64,000 nt of DNA from Hysterium pulicare CBS 123377 (GCA_000467715.1 AJFK01000172.1:18135-82134); one strand, 5' to 3'. Shown: positions 21,298-34,347, counted from the first letter of the stretch. Notes: generated by a model not told the origin, from the letters alone. Numbers and translations: made by a program.

Positions 21298-23933
21298 ATG
21301 GAACAGACTACAAGCCTCAAACTCATGTTCGCAGTTGAAAAGGAACGTCTCAAGGAGGCACGGATCCTGAAGGGTCGTCGAGGGTACTTGTATTCAAGGA
21401 ATGCACTACTAACCCATCACGAAGAGGTTTTGCATAGAAAGCAACCTGACAAGGGAGCCTCGAGGGCATTGGTCATTACCGAAATATCACCTCCATCGAA
21501 AAAAGAAGTCGGCGAATTGAATCCAGTAAGCCTTGAAACAACTACCAACTGAAAGTCGCCTCTGACTGCTAAACTGCATAGATACATATCCCACAATTGG
21601 CTCTTGAAACTCACCATCACGATCGCATCATATTTTTACGCACACTCACTGAACCAATTCGCGGTGGTGCTATCGGTACAGTAGTTGAAGACGAGAAGGG
21701 GAATGTTGAGCGGCTCCTTGTCGAATTCATAGCTTGCTCTACTCCATATGAACACTACCTCCCGAAAGGAAGCATCCTTGCTATCAAAGAACCATATTAC
21801 GAGTATGCCGCCGACAAAGGTCAAACCCTACGAGTTAACCACTTGTCCGACATCATCTTCTTGTACAATAACGATAAACGCATACCTGCTAATCTCCATT
21901 CTGGCCCCGAGAAACCCGAGAGGTCACCACTAGATTGGAAGGAAGCTGGTAATGCCGCAATAGCCCGGAAAAACTACCTCGAGGCATTAGCATGGTAAGT
22001 TAATGGACCTAGTCTAATGGCTGCACATACTCATATTGTTATTTTCAGCTATACCAACGGTTTGAGAGGTCTGAAGGCAATGGAGCCCAAGGATCGAATC
22101 AAGCATGGCACACTCAAGCGGACTTTGCTCCGTAATCGAGCTCAGGCTAATCTCAATCTGCATCGATTCGAAGCGGCCCAAGAGGATGTCAAAGATGCCT
22201 TGAAAGGCGATCGGGAAAACACCACCGCTCAATTTCGTGCTGCAAAGGCTGCGTATGAACTTAGACAATACGAAGCTTGCGAAAGCTGCTTGCAAAAGCT
22301 GCTTCTGCAGAAACCGGACGAGGATGCCCTTAAGTTATCTAAGAGTGTAGGTAAGCGTCTGCTTGAAGAGACAACTGGCGAGTACGACTTTGAGAAGCTG
22401 GCAAAGTATGCCGCTAGAGATACAGGCTGTTTAGATTGCGCATCCTTCACGTCCCGCACCAAAGTTCAGCGGTCCAAGATCCATGGAAAAGGCTTGTTTG
22501 CGGCTGAAACTATCAAAGCCGGCGAGTTGATTATGTGCGAGAAAGCGTTCTGCACTTCATACGACAAAGGGGCCCACGAACTTATAGAGAATTGGATCTT
22601 CATGCACGTACCGGAGGATTTTAGCAAGCCAGGCAATTATTCCATTCTGCTCGTGGAGACCCTGAAGAAGGTATCGAATAACCCGGTGTATGGGCAGAAG
22701 CTTTTAGACTTGTACAACGGCGGCTATCAAAAACCTGGTGCAAAGATTGTTTATGCAGATGGGGTCGCAGTAGTCGACAGGTTAGTAGTTTTGCTTCATC
22801 ACTCACATCGATGCTCTGATTCGTAGCTCCCGAAAACTGTACCTGCACCATCATGCTTCTTGCTACCGGTCAGAAACGGCCACGGATCAGGGCATCTATC
22901 CCAATTGCTCCTAAAAATGCTTACCTTTCCTAGTTTCCTCATCGAATCTATTATTAGGCACAACGCATTTTCATATCCGATCCTTACCAGCGAGCAAATC
23001 CTCCACCGATCTAAAGTTCCCCCCGATGAAATCACCGAGAGAGCGACAGGAATCTGGATCACGGCATCGCGATTGAACCACTCCTGCATCCCAAACAGCG
23101 ATTGTGCTTTCATTGGCGACATTTATATCCTCCGCGCCATTCGAGACATCCCCAAAGACACCGAAGTCACCTGCGCCTACGCTCCACTACACCCCGACGT
23201 CGTTAGGCGGCAGAAAATTCTGAAAGAATGGAAAGAGTGGAACTTCGATTGTTCATGTGAGCTCTGTACGCTAGAGCTCAAATCACCCTTCCCAAAGCGC
23301 TTCGAACGTCAAACAGTCGCCAAACAAATCAAAGATACCATCAACTGCACAGTCCTCAAACCACCACCACTAGACAGCATTCGCAAGGTCGAGGCGCTCG
23401 TGAAGAAACTGGAAGGACTATACGAGCCCGAAATCTACTCCGAGCGTCATATCCCTCGGCTACTCCTCACCGCACCTAGGCTATGGCTCATGGAAGCCTA
23501 CCGCTCACACAAAGACTTCAAGAACCTCGTATCCCACGCCATGTTCTGCCTCGAGAACTTCGGAATCGCGTCCAAAGTGAAGGTGGATGCCGAGGGCAAA
23601 GATATCGGCTTCGAGTTCAACCGCCAGCATGCTCTCATCACCGCCGACACCGTGATCGCCGCCAAGTTAGCAGCAGATGGATTCATGGGTCAGAACTCCG
23701 CTGTCCTCGCTAAGTCAATGGGAGACTTTGCCAAGGAGATGTACCTCATTATCTCGGGATCCGGCGTCGGATTCGAGAAACTCTGTCCTAGTCCAGAGCA
23801 GCAAGAAAAGATAAAGAAAGAAGGATTGTTGAAAGGAGATTTGGCGGGTTTCGTGCTTAAACACGCCTTTGCGGACGCGATGGCTGAGGCGGATGCGGCA
23901 GCGGCGCGGAAGAGCGCAAAGGATCGTGTGTAA
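21298..23933 (+). CDS. TPR and SET-domain protein (SMYD-like)
   Basis: Probable protein lysine methyltransferase. Exons 21298-21525, 21582-21994, 22049-22780 and 22934-23933 join in frame to 790 residues. After an N-terminal region of unknown fold, a TPR-like helical part (about 195-330) begins with DWKEAGNAAIARKNYLEAL and continues with LLRNRAQANLNLHRFEAAQEDV. The split SET domain starts at KIHGKGLFAAETIKAGELI (about 357), continues after an insert with ASRLNHSCIPNSDCAFIG (about 500) and AIRDIPKDTEVTCAYAPL, and ends with the post-SET cysteines CSCELC (about 565). A MYND zinc finger, usual between the SET halves of SMYD proteins, is not seen; only CLDC precedes the SET start. The ATG at 21298 is the first in this frame; an earlier exon is possible. 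The 153-bp last intron could hide a micro-exon. Confidence 0.85.
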
Positions 23934-25940
23934 GTTGTTGCCCCATTACTTGGGCTTGAGTGCCAGTATCATAACCATTGAGGTGACTACGTGGGTGAAC
24001 GTCTAATACAAGGTATCGTTTCCCATTTCTCTCTCGGTATTCGGACCTCGATGCTATAGCTGGAGAGGGTAGCTTTGGTGTTGAAATCTTGGTATCTTGG
24101 TCACTACGTTCATGGGATTGAGTTAGGAGTCAAAACTCTCGGTATGTATGAGCATAGGAATACAGCGGGTGTCATAATTCGTCTTTTTCAGATAGGTCTG
24201 CGCCTACCACTTTCTTGTCTATCAGCCTGCAAAGCCGATTTGACCTCAGTACAAGGCATTAAAGCAAGTTTCCATCCTTAAAAGTAAATCAAAAAGCAGC
24301 TTATAGAATAGGGGTGAAGTATCTAGGTATAAACGAAACCATGTTTTAATTCCAGGTCGCGAAAACACCACCAATTGATTATAGTACCTAATCACGCTTT
24401 TCGGTGATAGATCCCATTAGCCATGCTCTCACTCAGAATAGAAACGGTATATCCATAATGCACTATGTGCCTCTAAGAGCCAGTATCTCCCCTCAACAGA
24501 CACCGCTACAAAGGCAAAGCCTCAGCGGTCAACCATTAGTAAATCTACTGCTGCAACCTCTAGCCAGCTCCGTGAAGGCAAATGTACCCAAACACACGTG
24601 TGCAGAAATATTGAAACCCTCTAAGAAGAAACCCGGGAACTCTCCATTGGGTCAATTCTGATATCGTGATGAACTCGGTCCTCCCCGATGGAGATACTAA
24701 ATTTCTGGACCGGAGATTGTCGGTCTGGTACGTGTTGGGATTTTGTGGCCAACACGTCAACTTAAGTGCATTTTGCTGCTGAAAACAATGGAATGCCTAC
24801 AAGCAACTACATGGCAATGATGCGCTACATAGCCTACCGAAAACGAACCGAGTCCAAGGTAAAGGTAAGAGATGATAGATCTCAGTCAGCACTTTAGCAC
24901 TCTTGAAGAGTCGTGATGTATGTTTTCGGGTTCGGGTATCTACGCCTTATTCATTCGCCCCAAACCCCCTAACATAGCTAATAGTTCCCGAGCGAGCGAG
25001 CGAGGGTCGTTAAGATGAGGTAATATCCAGCTCGCTATTATTTCGCGTGTCAGATCTTCGCGCCACCATCATATTTTAGCGCCGAGAACTTATATGAGAA
25101 GAATCACGTAGTCGCTCCTGACTCAGCCATGGCGATTTCGGGTTCGCGATGGAGACTTTTTACACTTGAATTTGTACATTCTTATTAAGCTGTCAATACT
25201 ATGTGGCAGTACATATCCAATCTGGAAAAGTATTCCTCGCGATCCGCGAAGTCCTACCTTTCGGTGCTTCACGCTCCGCATCACGAATTGAAACCATTAA
25301 GATTCCGATCCCACAAATTCCCATAGTAGTCGGGAGCTGAACATCATAAGCTCCAAGAATGAGAAGAATACACGGTATGTACCATTATTTACATGATCAC
25401 CGCAAAATTAAGCTTGTTCCTGATTTCCTGAGTGCCCCAATATAATGAATAGCGGTGATTGGTCCAAGAACAGTAAAACGTTGATTCCCATCTCGGTAAA
25501 CCAAGATCTCTCCCCACCTAGATATGTTACTCCCATGTAAATCTGAGAGCCTATCCCGTTTAGAAGCGGAGCAAGCCTCCGCCGCATGCTAGAGAAGTAT
25601 TCTAGAAAGAAATGAATTCATCGACGAGGGATTAGTCCCTGACATTCGCATATGGTGAGTGATTGAGCCGTTCTAGTAAAAAAGCATAATGATACGCCCG
25701 TTTAGAAGCGGACCTAGGCTCTGCGTATAAACTAGAGAAGTAATCTAAATAGAATTAAAATTCATCGCAAGAAATTAGTCCCTAATATACCCATAAGGTG
25801 CCAGGTGATGCGAGATATCCAGGTGAAAGTATAATGGGCACGGGGCGCGTGCTATTGCGTGGAAATACATATGCACCACGTTCTGTCATTTTATGAGAGC
25901 AAGGAGAAAACGAAAGTAGAAAAAAACTCCATATCCCAAA
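23934..25940. other. 2-kb intergenic region, no gene
   Basis: AT-richer than its surroundings, with no supported gene. It contains a short GAGC repeat near 24990-25004 and a pair of diverged direct repeats at 25.55-25.81 kb (listed separately). The end should carry the GH5 promoter. Confidence 0.5.
25555..25812. repeat. Pair of diverged direct repeats, offset 142 bp
   Basis: CCCGTTTAGAAGCGGA at 25555-25570 recurs exactly at 25697-25712. The similarity continues in both copies through CTAGAGAAGTA, then TCTA, GAATTCATCG versus AAATTCATCG, and ATTAGTCCCT. The second copy is the more AT-rich, as expected if one copy had suffered C-to-T mutation. No frame is conserved. It may be a remnant of a local duplication or of a small transposon. 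Confidence 0.7.
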
Positions 25941-27675
25941 ATGTTGCTCTCTCAACTCTTGTATACCATCTCCCTAGCGGCCATCGCATCCGCCAAGATC
26001 TTCTACGCCGGCGTGGCCGAGAGCTCGGGCGAGTTCGGCGTATACAGCCAGACGAAGCAGAAAGGGTTCGGTTTACCTGGAACATTCGGAAAGGATTACC
26101 AATTTATTGATAAGAAGGGTGTTGATGTCTACGTTGATCAGCATAAGGTGAGACGAGATGGGCGGCTCGGGTTCGGGACGAGAGTTGGGAAATGGGGCGC
26201 TAATTCGTGGCGCGCAGGCAAATCTGTTTCGAATCGCCTTTTTGCTGGAGCGCATGTGTCCGCTTTCTTATGGGTTGGGAGCCAAGTTCAATGAAACGGT
26301 GGATCTTCGTCTTGCCGAACCACGGCGGGTGTCATTGTTCGTCGTATTATGAACTCCCTTGGCTATACAAGTCTGGGAAGCACCTATTCTATATGATCCT
26401 TTCCGCATAACCTCAACGATGGCAACTGGATTTCAAGCCTTACACAGAGTCTAAATCGACTTCGTAGGCTGGCGGCAAAGCAGGTGGTAGGCGCAAACCC
26501 ACTCTCGGTATACGACGAATATGACACCCCGTGTGAATGGTGGAGGAATCGCTAACTAATCAAACTTAGCATTTCGGCTTCTTCAAAGAAGCTGTAGACT
26601 ACATTACCGTAACGAAGGGTAGGTAAACATAACTGGCGTTGCGCATTTAATGCGATGTTGATTTTCATGGTAGGGGCGTATTGCATCTTGGATCCTCACA
26701 ACTGTAAGTCCTCCGATGCGTCCTCCGATCGCCGCTTACTCGCTTTGTAGACATGCGATATAATGATCCATCGCAACAACCCATGACTGGCAGCATCATC
26801 GGCGACACATCGGATAAGAATGCCGCGACAACCGCACAATTCGGCGCATTCTGGGGTGAGCTCGCCTCACGTTTCAAAGATAACGAGAAAGTTATTTTCG
26901 GCCTCATGAACGAGCCCCATGACATGAAAACATCTCTCATCATCCAAAACAATCAGGCTGCGATTGACGCAATCCGGAAAGCGGGAGCTAACCAGCTTAT
27001 CATTGCGCCTGGAAACGGTTACACCGGAGGCCATTCGTGGACACAGGGCAGCGATCCATCGACCCAGCTGACGAAGCTTAAAGATCCTGCGAATAACACC
27101 GGAATTGATGTCCATGAATATCTCGACTCGGACTTCAGTGGTAGCCACACTGCATGCAGTCAGTCTGGTCCTACGAATCTAGATGGCTTGACAAAGTGGT
27201 TGAAGCAGAATAACCTCAAGGTAATATTCCCGTAGCTCAGCTTAGCTAAGAGCTGGAGCAGACAAAATGTTTTAAAAGTGATGGATGATCGGGCTAACGG
27301 TTGATAGGCTATGATTACGGAATTTGGAGGCAGCAATACCACACAAGTACGTTCTGGATATAATTTTGATTTAAAGGTGCAAACCGATGGCTGACATCAC
27401 ATACGTAGTGCGCCCAGTATCTCACTGATCTCATCCAATACATGGACAAGAATGACGTATATATCGGGTGGACTGCATGGGCTGCTGGTCCATTCTGGGG
27501 GTCTGCAAGTCCATGCTGCACCGATTCGAAGAATCTTGGGAGTTTGGAGCCTGGTTCCACGGCTCAGGGTGGATCGCCAGGCCTGTATAAAACTGTATGG
27601 TTGAAGGTGATTCAGCCATTGTTGCCTAAGGAGCTGCAGCGGAGCGGGATCTCGAGTGTAAATGGGGTGCGGTGA
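25941..27675 (+). CDS. Secreted GH5 endo-beta-1,4-glucanase (cellulase)
   Basis: Cuts internal beta-1,4-glucosidic bonds. Exons 25941-26147, 26218-26298, 26570-26618, 26674-26703, 26751-27220, 27308-27346 and 27409-27675 join in frame to 380 residues. A signal peptide is visible (MLLSQLLYTISLAAIASAK). Motifs: AGVAESSGEFGVYS, LPGTFGKDYQFI, FRIAFLLERM, GAYCILDPHNYMRYN, GLMNEPHDM with acid/base Glu about 177, DVHEYLDSDFSGSH, and ITEFGG with nucleophile Glu about 284. It resembles subfamily GH5_5 (Trichoderma Cel5A/Egl2 type) but has no cellulose-binding module or linker, so it is a bare catalytic domain. The third exon follows a 271-bp intron with a weak donor (GTGGAT), the least certain junction. 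The neighbour after next is a GH35 enzyme, suggesting a plant-wall-degradation locus. Confidence 0.9.
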
Positions 27676-28951
27676 GTCTCCGTCAGTGAGTGACCGGTGA
27701 GGGTGGACGACTGAAATACTATCCTCCGCGAGAACATGAGAGCTGAAATGCAGTCATGCCCTTTAGAAAGGAGCCCCCAAAGATGTTCATAGAGTAGTGG
27801 TGTTGTAGTGAACAGTGTCTGGTGCTATTGAATAATATTCGTGAAATGCAAATTTGCGTCCAGCCACTACGAAGCATTGGCGTTCGGAGCTCGGGATCAT
27901 TGTGCAAAGGCCGCGAAAAGGACGCGACGTTGATACAAAAAGTAAATGGTGTTCTAAAAAAAGGGTGAAGGTGATCTGAGATGTTGCCGGAAATGAGCTT
28001 CAAAGAGCATCGGACGGTAATCGAGAGATGTCGGAACCACTGACGTATGAAGATTCAAGTACAGCGGTGGCTTGTCGGCTTTATCTACAATGCGATGATG
28101 AGTACAGAGAATGCACCACCGGTGAAAATTCCGAGGAGACGGATACTTTGCGGATAGTTCTACCCCGGGAACATATGGCTGGGTCAGGGCGACGGGTTGG
28201 GTTGAGGGTGAAGATGAGGGTGTTCGTGTGTGCAGAAAGGGAAGAGTCATGATCAAGCGAGAAGGTTGGCAGGGATAGCAAAATCCTAATTCAGCACATG
28301 TAAGCGTTTCGCAGTCGGGGCGCCCCCAACCCAACACCAACCTGCCACGGCTTCTTTGTGCTTCTGGCGGGACTGACCGACGTCGATGCAGTGCGCGTTC
28401 GCGCTTTTGAGGTTCGAATAATGTTTCGCTCTGCTGTAGCCTCGCCAAGGGTCCGTCTCAGCTGAAGTCTGTCGAACGCTCGCCCCCACCGCCCACTAAG
28501 TCATATGCCCTCGATCCAATCATTATAATTATATCTTGCAGCAGATGCCTATCATGGAATGGGCCAGTATATTCCATGATTACGCCACAGTGTATACCCA
28601 ATCGCTCATCTCCCAGCCTTGGCCTCGTGCTGTAGGTGGCTTGTATGCACCTGGTTGACCCGCAGTTCCATCTATGAATATAGCGGTAACGATGCAACTT
28701 TCTCAGGGCTGAGAACATGTTAGAGCCATACCGGCCTGGAAAGCTAGGTACCTAGAAATGTTGGGATTTGCTGGAATGTAGTAGATTTTATTGCACAGGT
28801 GTCGGGCGGGTAATCGTCTGGCCGAAAAGACTATATCTCTAAGAGATCATGAACTTAATCGACTATCAGTATCGTCTTCCTATTCTTTATAACTGCAATC
28901 ACCATCAGCAATATCAAATCCGGCATTCAGAATACAATCAGAATCGAAATC
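27676..28951. other. Intergenic, no supported gene
   Basis: Between the GH5 gene and the transcription-factor-like gene. Overlapping frames on both strands at 27.72-28.72 kb have no recognisable domain. No repeat or RNA gene seen. Confidence 0.45.
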
Positions 28952-30796
28952 ATGGATCCGCCGAATCAACATACCTTTTCATATCTCCTGGCTCCTTCAC
29001 CAGAGGGAGGGCAACCCGCAGAAACACCCTCAGGGCAGCCAAACTTGCTGGAAGTCCCCGATCCTTGGGCATCTCGAGCAAGTTCACCAACGCAGTATGA
29101 GTTTATAACCACGACCGGGGACGAAAGCAGTGCCTCGACGAAACGGAAACTCAAGACGGTGCGCAGCCACGTAATGAAGAATTTTCTGCAGCGTCAACGA
29201 GGACCGAGTGAGATGTCGCAGTCGAGCGCGGTAATGGACAGTGACAGACGCAAAGGAAAGCAACGGGCGAGGTCAAGCAGATCCGTATCTCGCGAGACCG
29301 AGGGCCAACTCGGCAGTCCTGGTGGGATGCAGCAGAGCAATCCAGCTTTACGAGACTTCGGGATGCTGGTTTCCGACGCCTCAACATTTGGATATCCTCA
29401 TAGGTACGCTGGTAGTGTGCCTGTGGGACAACGTGAGTAGAAGTGTCTCCACAACGGAAAGTGTTGCTGATCCACCTAGAATTGCAACCGACCTCCTCTT
29501 CCTTTCAGCCAAATCCACTAGGTCAGTACGGTCTTTGTCATTTGAAATCGCAGAGAGACTCATTATCGCGATCAGGTGACGAAGGCAGCAAAGCATTTGC
29601 TCTCGACTTTTTCTGGGAGGCTTCGCCGCCAGACGATGCGTCAAGATTCAGTCAACTCCAATTCGAGTCGATTTGCCGTGATAAAATGCAAGGTCGTGTT
29701 GAGCCGAGCGTAGAAACCTTGAACTACATAGGCGAGACGGTGAAGATTGTCATGGAAACTCTGCAAATCTGCGGAAGAGACGTGCCACAATCGGTTATCT
29801 TTGCTGTTAGTCAGTTAGCACTGGGTTCTGTACGTCTGCATGCAATGTATTTCTTGTGCTCATGATTAGCTACTGACAACTCAGGTCACGCATGCAGAAT
29901 CAGACCAAGCTAAAGGCCATTTGGATGCTATGAAGAGAATCGTAGATCTGAGAGGTGGAATTAGTACGCTCGATTTTGAGTTGCAGAGGACCATTACCTG
30001 GTAAGAGTTACACATTCCCCAAGCCCTCAAAAGACTCGCGTGTTGTTAACATTCGTCAAGGATCAGTTACATCGTGGAAAGCGCGCAAGGACTCCCACCC
30101 GGCTTCCCTTGTCCACTGTTCGCGAATCCCAAGCCATTTCCGCTAGCTGTGCAAGACGAGTGTTCCATACGTGCGTGGCGTACTATCAAGAGGTTTCCTA
30201 AGAATAGCTCCTTCATTTTCGACATCGTCCTCCGAATGCATCAGATCGGCCTCGCCACTTCATCGGAATGGTATAACGAAGTTGATCAACGGACCCTGAG
30301 CAACGTTTATTTCGAAGCGGAACACGCTCTTCTAGCAATGCAGGTTGATCAGCCGTGGCTGGATCCGGGTGTCGCTGGAGCTCAAGGTCAAGAAAATGAT
30401 ATGACCTATAGGTCCTTCCTTATAGGTTTGAGTATGTATGTTGTATCGAGCGTTCGACATTTGAAGAGTAGCGAGTGCATAACTATCCCACACGGCGCAT
30501 GTGAGTCGACATTTCTCAGACTCAAAGCAACTCTGGAAGGAAGTGATGGATACTCCGCATGGCCTAGAGGCAAAAGCCTCGAGCCGATTTTGATGGTTCT
30601 GTTCGTGGGCATCGAATCAAGTGACCAAACATACATGAGGGAATGGTTTTTGAATGCGACGAGAAGGGTAGTTGACCTACTGAAAATCAGAAGTGAGGAG
30701 GATTTTCGAAAAATGCTAGATCAGTTTCCGTCGACGGACGAATACAGAAATGTGGTAGGAGCTGTATGGAGAGAAATTGCGGTTGCTGTTCTATAG
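28952..30796 (+). CDS. Fungal-specific transcription-factor-domain protein lacking a zinc cluster
   Basis: Exons 28952-29432, 29480-29829, 29885-30000 and 30061-30796 join in frame to 560 residues. The N-terminus has YEFITTTGDESS and KLKTVRSHVMKNFLQRQR, the short 'RSHVM' element common at the start of many Pezizomycotina proteins with a fungal transcription-factor middle domain. The rest is helical: SVETLNYIGETVKIVMETLQ, SVIFAVSQLALGSVTHAESDQAKGHLDAMKRIVDLRGG, then TITWISYIVES. The 'HLDAMKRIVDLRGG' pattern is characteristic of the DUF3468/fungal_trans-type domain. No Cys6 zinc cluster is present in any frame at the N-terminus, so direct DNA binding is not supported. It sits between two glycoside hydrolase genes and might regulate them, but that is inference from position alone. 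Confidence 0.8.
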
Positions 30797-31225
30797 TACT
30801 GCTTCTTGGTGAAGGTCGACATATTTCGAGGCAAACAAAACGTCTTCAAGAGTCTCGGACTGCTAGTGAGGCAAAGTTATAAGCAGCGCAGGTAAAGGCG
30901 CGACGAGCGTTTAAGTATGTAGAATGATAAAAAGACAGTAAGACTCAAGAAATGTCGTCTTTCAGGTTCTGAAACGGGATTGTGCGAGAAGATATGTGCC
31001 GTACTTTTATCCGAAATTGTATCATACTAATCATGATTATTTTTGATGCTATAGACATAGTACGGTCAGCGCATATGACAAAACCAGCTTTCCTATGGAA
31101 ACATTCCTTTATGAGGCAGAGCCTCGGCCGAGGCGCCAACCCACTTCACGGTTCGAAAGCCCGGAAAGGGTAAATGCTTCGGTAAGATAAACGAGGAGAA
31201 TCATCCATGTTGAAGGTCGCCGACC
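30797..31225. other. Convergent intergenic region
   Basis: 429 bp between the ends of two convergent genes, probably both 3' untranslated regions. Nothing else recognised. Confidence 0.5.
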
Positions 31226-34200
31226 TCATGTATATTGCATGCGGTCTGCTGTCCATCTTGGCTGCAATCGACTCCAGTCTCTCGAGAAATCAAAGCTCGA
31301 TTGGTACTTGCCGTAAGTGAAAAGTGTAATGTTGTCCAGCCTTGCGCCAGCATCTGTCTGAGCCCAAAGACTGATGGATAACGTGTTCGCTCCTTGGTTG
31401 TTTATTATACCAGGAGGGATTGGAAATCGGGTTTGCGGTCCAATATGCGGAAAGAATTTGCCGTATTGATACCTGCATGTTGTGAGCCAAAACCGCCATT
31501 ACTTATAAGGCGCCAGATGAGTAAATGGTGCACTAACCCATTCACGAAAAGCTGCACTCTTGCGGGCACCTTGGCAGAGGCATCTAGTTGAAGCCCTATG
31601 GGCACATCGAGATCTTTATCGAGGTCGAGCGCAAAATCTGTACGATACCAGTTCACGCCAGATTTCGTTAAGCCTTCGCTTGGATTGCCAGTCTTCCAAT
31701 TCGATGTGTCAAAACCCGGAAGATGCCACCCAAGACGTTCACCGCTGAGACCGCCTTCATTCATGGGGCCTCTTATAGCGTCGATATTGGTCGAGCCGCC
31801 TGCATTGCCCTGAATTTTCCATTGTGTGAAGCTTAGGACCTTGTTCCCTTCCCCGTACAGCGTTGCTCCTAGGATTCCTCTGGGGTTTTCTGCTCCACCA
31901 GGGCCCACACTAGTCTCGTCATGTCCAGTGTAATCAGTCAAGACCGTGAGCACGTTGCCTTTAGGGTAAATGGTGATATTTGCGAAATTGAGTTTGCTCC
32001 ATGTAGCTGACACAGACCCAGTACCCGACGAGCCCCCGACAAATTTGCCGTTGAGCCACGAATTCCAGCCGGATGCAGCACCCCCTTGGACGGTAACATT
32101 AGCACTTATGGCTTGACCATCAAAATATCCACGGTAGATCTTGATGCCCGTGTAATATCCGTAGTCGCTGCTAAAGAGTACCGGGAGGGTAAGAGGCTTG
32201 AGGGGGCTCAGGCTGCTGCTCCTATTGCAGACGACCCACTTGGAATCGTCGTAGTCCGAAGCAGTCTCCGGAAGTGAATCCGCGACCTTCCAGTCTTTCA
32301 GAATCGGCAATTCTACCTTTCGGTCCGAGGCACCAGGAACAGACCCGGTCAAGGATCCATATTCAGTTTTCTTGGTAGCAATCTCCTGTCCGTTCCACAC
32401 AATGGTGTCAACATGCTTGTCGGCAGAGAAGACTTCTATGCTGGTACTATTCTCGTTGTCTCCTGAAATGCGTATAGTATTACCTGTCGCAGTAGCATCC
32501 CGAACATTATATGGGCCCCGCACGAATGTATGCTGATCGGGTGCCACATTCGGGTCAGATATCGTGGGAGGTGCAAAGAATGTATAGGCTGTATCAAGGT
32601 CCAATAGGTACATAATAGGTCCATTGCTAAATTGAATGACTGTAGGGCCTCGCCCTTGAGTGTAAGTGTACCTGGTCAAGGAGCCATCCGTCTTGGCCGA
32701 GAAGTCCGTCTTTTGCCCATAGGTTCGGAAATCTCGAGAGGAATTTGTCTTAAAAGCAAATTCCCCAACTTGACCAACCTTGAGATAGAATACCACGACG
32801 GGGACGTCGAAATTTCCGTAGGTCAAAACTTCAGCCGAGGAATACAGTAAGACCTCATTTCCAACAGGGTAGTCTGTGACCACAAATCTACTTTGGCGGT
32901 TTTTGAGTTGCACTTTTGGTATGTTGATGTTGCCTAATGAAGTTTTGACCGTGATCGAGAAATCGGTGGTATCCCGGGAGCTCGAAGTGGTATGTTCAGC
33001 TAAATAGAACCCAGCTTGCGTGTCAGGATTCCGAAGGACCCAGGTATAAATTGCCGAATTGTCGACCGCATTGCCGGACCCATTACTTTCCATGTATGTC
33101 TTCAACAAGCCTTTTGAAACTCTCGTAAACAGACCGATGAGCTTGGTCTGCTTGAACTTTGGTTGAACTTCGCGGGTCTCCCTAAGCGGTGCAGAGTAGT
33201 CATAGGATGTATAGACCACTGGTGCTGCACTGTGACCCCAATTTGTTCCACCCCAAGCCATGTACAAGCTAAACATCGTAACCCGTTGCCCGAGAAGAGT
33301 CTTATAAAAGACATCCGCAAAAGCAGGATCATGCTCTGCAAGACATTGGTCGTAAAAGTAGCCGCCCCATGGTTGAAAGTAGCCAGCTTCGTACTCGGGA
33401 ATGTACTCCGGTTGAGTGAAAGAGTAGTTCTGGAACCACTGATAGAACGTCCGAACTAATTTAAATCCGCTGTCAATGTTCGTACAGCTCAAGCTACCTG
33501 GATAGCTATCCAATCCGTACACGTTGACGGCGCCGCCTACATTCTGATAATCCGTGGACCAGCTCTGAGATCTCATGCCTTTTTCGTTATGAGTGGTAGG
33601 TATGACGATGCCCGCATCTTTAAATGCTTTCTCGATTTGCTCCATGTATAGCACTAGGGTATTTGTTGCAGAATGTGTTGTTTCCTGAAGCTCATTCTCG
33701 ATCTGAAGCAGAATAACGGGGCCTCCATTGGTGATTTGGTTCTTAGCGATAATGGCACCGATTTCTTTGACCCAGGGGAGCCAAGCTTGGTGATAGGTCT
33801 CGTCGGAAGTTCGCAATTTCCCTCCACTGCCATCACTCGTCCACAGACCCAAGCCCCCGGCGTTGGTCTCTGCATTACAGTAGGGACCGGGCCGCGCGAT
33901 TACATACAGGCCAGCTTCTTTAGCCATATCGAGGATACGTTGTACATCCTTTCCAGGGCTTTTAAAGTCAAAAGTGCCTTTTGAAGCCTCGTGATACGAC
34001 CAAAAGAAGTATATGCTATTTCACTGTAAGAACTTGCTGCACAATATGGACTAAAGCTCACACTCACCTAACAGCATTCATACCATTTGCTTTGAACTTC
34101 TGAAAGATGTCAAGCCTATCAAAATATTAGCTTCCGTCCACGGTGGGTTTTCTGAGGGTGGGAATTACCATAACTCGGGGACAGGCATCCGCTGGTAATG

Positions 34201-34347
34201 AAACTCGCCAGACACAATGAAAATGCGTTCTCCGTTTATCAACAGACTGTACTTATCCCATGTTACGACATTGATGAGATTGTCAGAGATGGCCCTCGTC
34301 ACAAGAGCCACACCCAGCATGTATGTCAAGAATGCCAGAAGACGCAT
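31226..34347 (-). CDS. Secreted GH35 beta-galactosidase (LacA-like)
   Basis: Releases terminal beta-galactose, for example from pectin or xyloglucan side chains. Exons 34347-34169, 34115-34068, 34015-31538 and 31472-31226 join in frame to 983 residues, normal for fungal extracellular GH35. Start [19 protein letters not shown] is a signal peptide. The TIM barrel has [69 protein letters not shown] (acid/base region) and [12 protein letters not shown]. Later domains include [34 protein letters not shown], the jelly-roll segment [21 protein letters not shown] and VQLFVNGYQYGKF, and it ends with [18 protein letters not shown]. The last, short exon is needed to complete the final jelly roll; the uninterrupted frame alone would end with unrelated residues. 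Confidence 0.94.
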
